Below, in pieces: positions 63,417 to 64,000 of a DNA stretch of 64,000 bases; positions within the stretch are counted from its first letter, which is position 1; every line of letters starts with the position of its first letter. A program made the translations under genes and the position numbers. The notes beneath the pieces were generated by a model. The model made no database searches. It was given only the letters and a program-made list of their open reading frames with translations, and was not told the DNA's origin. The stretch covers positions 992,001-1,056,000 of the forward strand of contig JAVJRG010000012.1 of assembly GCA_040218535.1 (NCBI GenBank), read 5' to 3'. Source of the DNA: Lacipirellulaceae bacterium (GTDB lineage Bacteria > Planctomycetota > Planctomycetia > Pirellulales > Lacipirellulaceae).

Positions 63417-64000
63417 ATGAAATTATCAATTCGCACAACGATCGCAGGCATGGTAGCAGCAGCTTGTGTCTCGGCTTGGACTCCTGCCGCACAAGCTCAG
63501 GACCTGCCCGAAGAGCTTGTAGCTCTTTTCGAGCAGTTGGGGATTCCTTACGGCGATGCAGCAACTCCAGCTGCTGACGTCCCAGAGACACCGAGTTCGC
63601 AGCCAACGCCCACGGACCAACCTGTAAACGAGCCAATCGATATTTTTGAAATCTTGGGATTGGACCCTGCAGACTATCCTCCCACGAGCAACCCGGTCGA
63701 GCCCGATCCGCAGCCCAAGGTCGACCCTGAAGTCGTCGAGCCTGTGGGACTTTCGGAAGATGAGATCGAGTTCTTCCGAATGATAGGAATCGAAATTACG
63801 GCATCTGGAGAAGTCATCCCACCGCAGAATCCCGGCCCTGCTGAGCCTGTGGAGATTATCGATACAGAAGAGGAATTGCAGGACTTCTTTACGAGCGTAG
63901 GAATCACGATTGATGAAAACGGCTCGCCGGTAACTTCTACGCCAACCGAGTTGCCACCTGCAACCCCCTCCGACATTAACGAGCTACTCAGTTCATTGGG
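63417..64000 (+). CDS. Exported repeat protein of unknown function (partial)
   Basis: The gene starts at ATG 63417 with GGAGAAG 11 bases before it and runs past the right edge; 194 residues are visible. A signal peptide (TTIAGMVAAACVSAWTPAAQA) is followed by short, acidic and Pro-rich repeats of a pattern like (D/E)hxxFFxxhGI, seen five times: LVALFEQLGIPYG, DIFEILGLDPADY, IEFFRMIGIEITAS, LQDFFTSVGITIDENG and DINELLSSLG. The linkers are Pro/Glu/Thr-rich. This is a modular exported protein I do not recognise. The C-terminus may hold a sorting signal outside the window. Confidence 0.7.
   Translation, partial: MKLSIRTTIAGMVAAACVSAWTPAAQAQDLPEELVALFEQLGIPYGDAATPAADVPETPSSQPTPTDQPVNEPIDIFEILGLDPADYPPTSNPVEPDPQPKVDPEVVEPVGLSEDEIEFFRMIGIEITASGEVIPPQNPGPAEPVEIIDTEEELQDFFTSVGITIDENGSPVTSTPTELPPATPSDINELLSSL

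Noticed and set aside
1-64000. tRNA or rRNA genes, CRISPR arrays, insertion sequences or prophage
   Set aside because: No cloverleaf-like T-loop (GTTCRANNC with acceptor pairing), regular repeats with spacers or transposase motifs were found by reading both strands.

Overview
The window reads as chromosome of a planctomycete, most likely in or near the Pirellulales. The signs are a DUF1559 protein with a pilin-like N-terminus next to a small transthyretin-like lipoprotein, several exported PEP-CTERM proteins (two with dockerin-like Ca-binding repeats), a giant FG-GAP/UnbV/thioredoxin/TPR protein, and many exported proteins of unknown function. Assignment is by gene content only. No rRNA, tRNA, CRISPR array, insertion sequence or prophage was seen.

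Layout. 1-2.3 kb: 3' part of a Wza-type polysaccharide export lipoprotein gene and a proline-rich lipoprotein. 2.8-8.9 kb: B12-binding radical SAM enzyme, membrane-anchored unknown protein, transthyretin-like/DUF1559 pair, GH117-like glycoside hydrolase. 9-20 kb: the giant FG-GAP protein, whose frame is interrupted by one in-frame TGA followed by a hairpin that fits a bacterial selenocysteine insertion element, then PEP-CTERM proteins including two convergent PQQ-type sugar dehydrogenase paralogues, one with a one-base frameshift. 20.8-24.1 kb: polytopic membrane protein and exported unknown protein. 24.3-35.8 kb: a compact purine degradation island. 35.9-48.2 kb: a 1380-residue unknown protein, YebC, a PilJ-type histidine kinase with response regulator, a coiled-coil protein with a nuclease-like tail, an ExeA-like ATPase, RsmE and small exported proteins. 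48.4-52.5 kb: 2-oxoacid:ferredoxin oxidoreductase genes flanked by two CBS-domain genes. 52.7-64 kb: housekeeping and metabolic genes (ribBA, sulfite reductase, pgpA, folD), a FixJ-type regulator and small proteins.

The purine island is complete from xanthine to glyoxylate. XdhA/XdhB with the cofactor-insertion protein XdhC make urate. Uricase, UraH and UraD give S-allantoin, AllB gives allantoate, an AllC-type enzyme gives ureidoglycine, AllE gives ureidoglycolate, and a second M20 enzyme resembling plant ureidoglycolate amidohydrolase releases glyoxylate and ammonia. The genes lie in four units facing one another across two short divergent promoter regions. One of these holds a perfect 8+8 bp palindrome that could be an operator.

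The most unusual item is the TGA at 11010-11012. Reading continues in the same frame for 802 more codons with recognisable domains in the right order, and a 5-bp stem with an AGGTCGT loop begins 11 bases after it. This makes a previously unnoticed selenoprotein plausible, though a nonsense mutation or sequencing error is not excluded. A second theme is the number of different palindromic intergenic repeats, one of which supplies the last codons of xdhC.
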